From positions 36,934,159 to 36,998,158 of the forward strand of contig NC_135170.1 in NCBI RefSeq assembly GCF_041146795.1: DNA of 64,000 nucleotides, read 5' to 3'. This document shows positions 63,753-64,000 of this stretch, in pieces (position 1 is the stretch's first letter; each line of letters opens with the position of its first letter). The stretch comes from Maylandia zebra (Eukaryota > Chordata > Actinopteri > Cichliformes > Cichlidae). Position numbers and translations under genes: made by a program. The notes beneath the pieces are model-generated. The model did not search any database. It had not been told where the DNA came from and worked only from the letters and a program-made list of their open reading frames with translations.

Positions 63753-64000
63753 AGAGTTAATAATACAGACTTAGTAATGTGTCACGTGTAGATTCATCAG
63801 CCAGATGAAGTGTTTACTGACAATTGACAGTGACAGCGGACATCATCATCACTATTCCGACAATCCTCTCCACACAGACGAGCATAAACACACTCGACTA
63901 TCACTAAATCAAATTTAACACACGTTTGTAATGACGCTAATTCAGTTTACAATAGGGTTCATTCGCTCGGTCAGCAGGTGGCGGTATCCTCATCCTCATA
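63753..64000. other. no gene seen; CTCF-like motif at 63972
   Basis: CAGCAGGTGGCGG at 63972-63984 resembles a CTCF core. Nothing else is recognised. Confidence 0.3.

Overview
This window reads as a teleost nuclear genome, most likely a percomorph and plausibly a cichlid. Genes are split by introns with GT/AG borders. Long CA/GT microsatellites are common, tRNA-derived SINEs and fish-type LINEs and hAT elements fill the spacers, and all recognisable genes are vertebrate. The species call is inference; no marker here fixes it.

Layout. 1-1033 is a GC-rich stretch I cannot identify. 1037-5179 is bounded by perfect 13-bp inverted termini (CACTGAAAAAAAT) with TA on each side. Inside, on the minus strand, lies a compact spliced transcription unit: two alternative first exons, each with a YY1-type ATGGCGG element, and two coding exons for a 119-residue protein. 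5460-6245 is a patchwork LINE. 7.3-13.8 kb (+) holds an actinoporin-like (pore-forming fold) gene with two coding exons. 14.76-15.60 kb (-) holds a type I interferon-like gene that keeps its signal exon, last two exons, ISRE/TATA-like promoter and AU-rich 3'UTR but lacks the two central exons. 15.7-16.9 kb is a long-inverted-repeat DNA element and 17.5-18.35 kb a LINE. 19.06-22.5 kb (+) is a complete seven-exon rdm1. 22.5-27.3 kb is a nest of hAT elements and LINEs.

27.9-49.2 kb (-) is a complete itga3 (integrin alpha-3). It has 26 common coding exons plus two alternative last exons, giving tails of type A (1042 aa total) and type B (1068 aa total). Its introns carry a nearly full-length L2-like LINE, a second internal fragment of the same LINE, SINEs, a retropepsin remnant and (GCAC)n arrays. 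50-64 kb has no host gene that I can recognise. It holds SINEs, a LINE split by a SINE (53.3-56.1 kb), hAT elements with 8-bp target duplications (52.0-53.1 and 60.6-63.7 kb), and a Rex3/RTE 3' end.

The genes are not one pathway. The interferon-like and actinoporin-like genes are immune or defence-type genes, rdm1 is a nuclear DNA-damage protein and itga3 a laminin receptor. Coding coordinates for rdm1, itga3, the interferon-like and actinoporin-like genes come from reading splice sites by eye and checking that exon phases join without a break. UTR limits, promoters and transposon clades are less certain.
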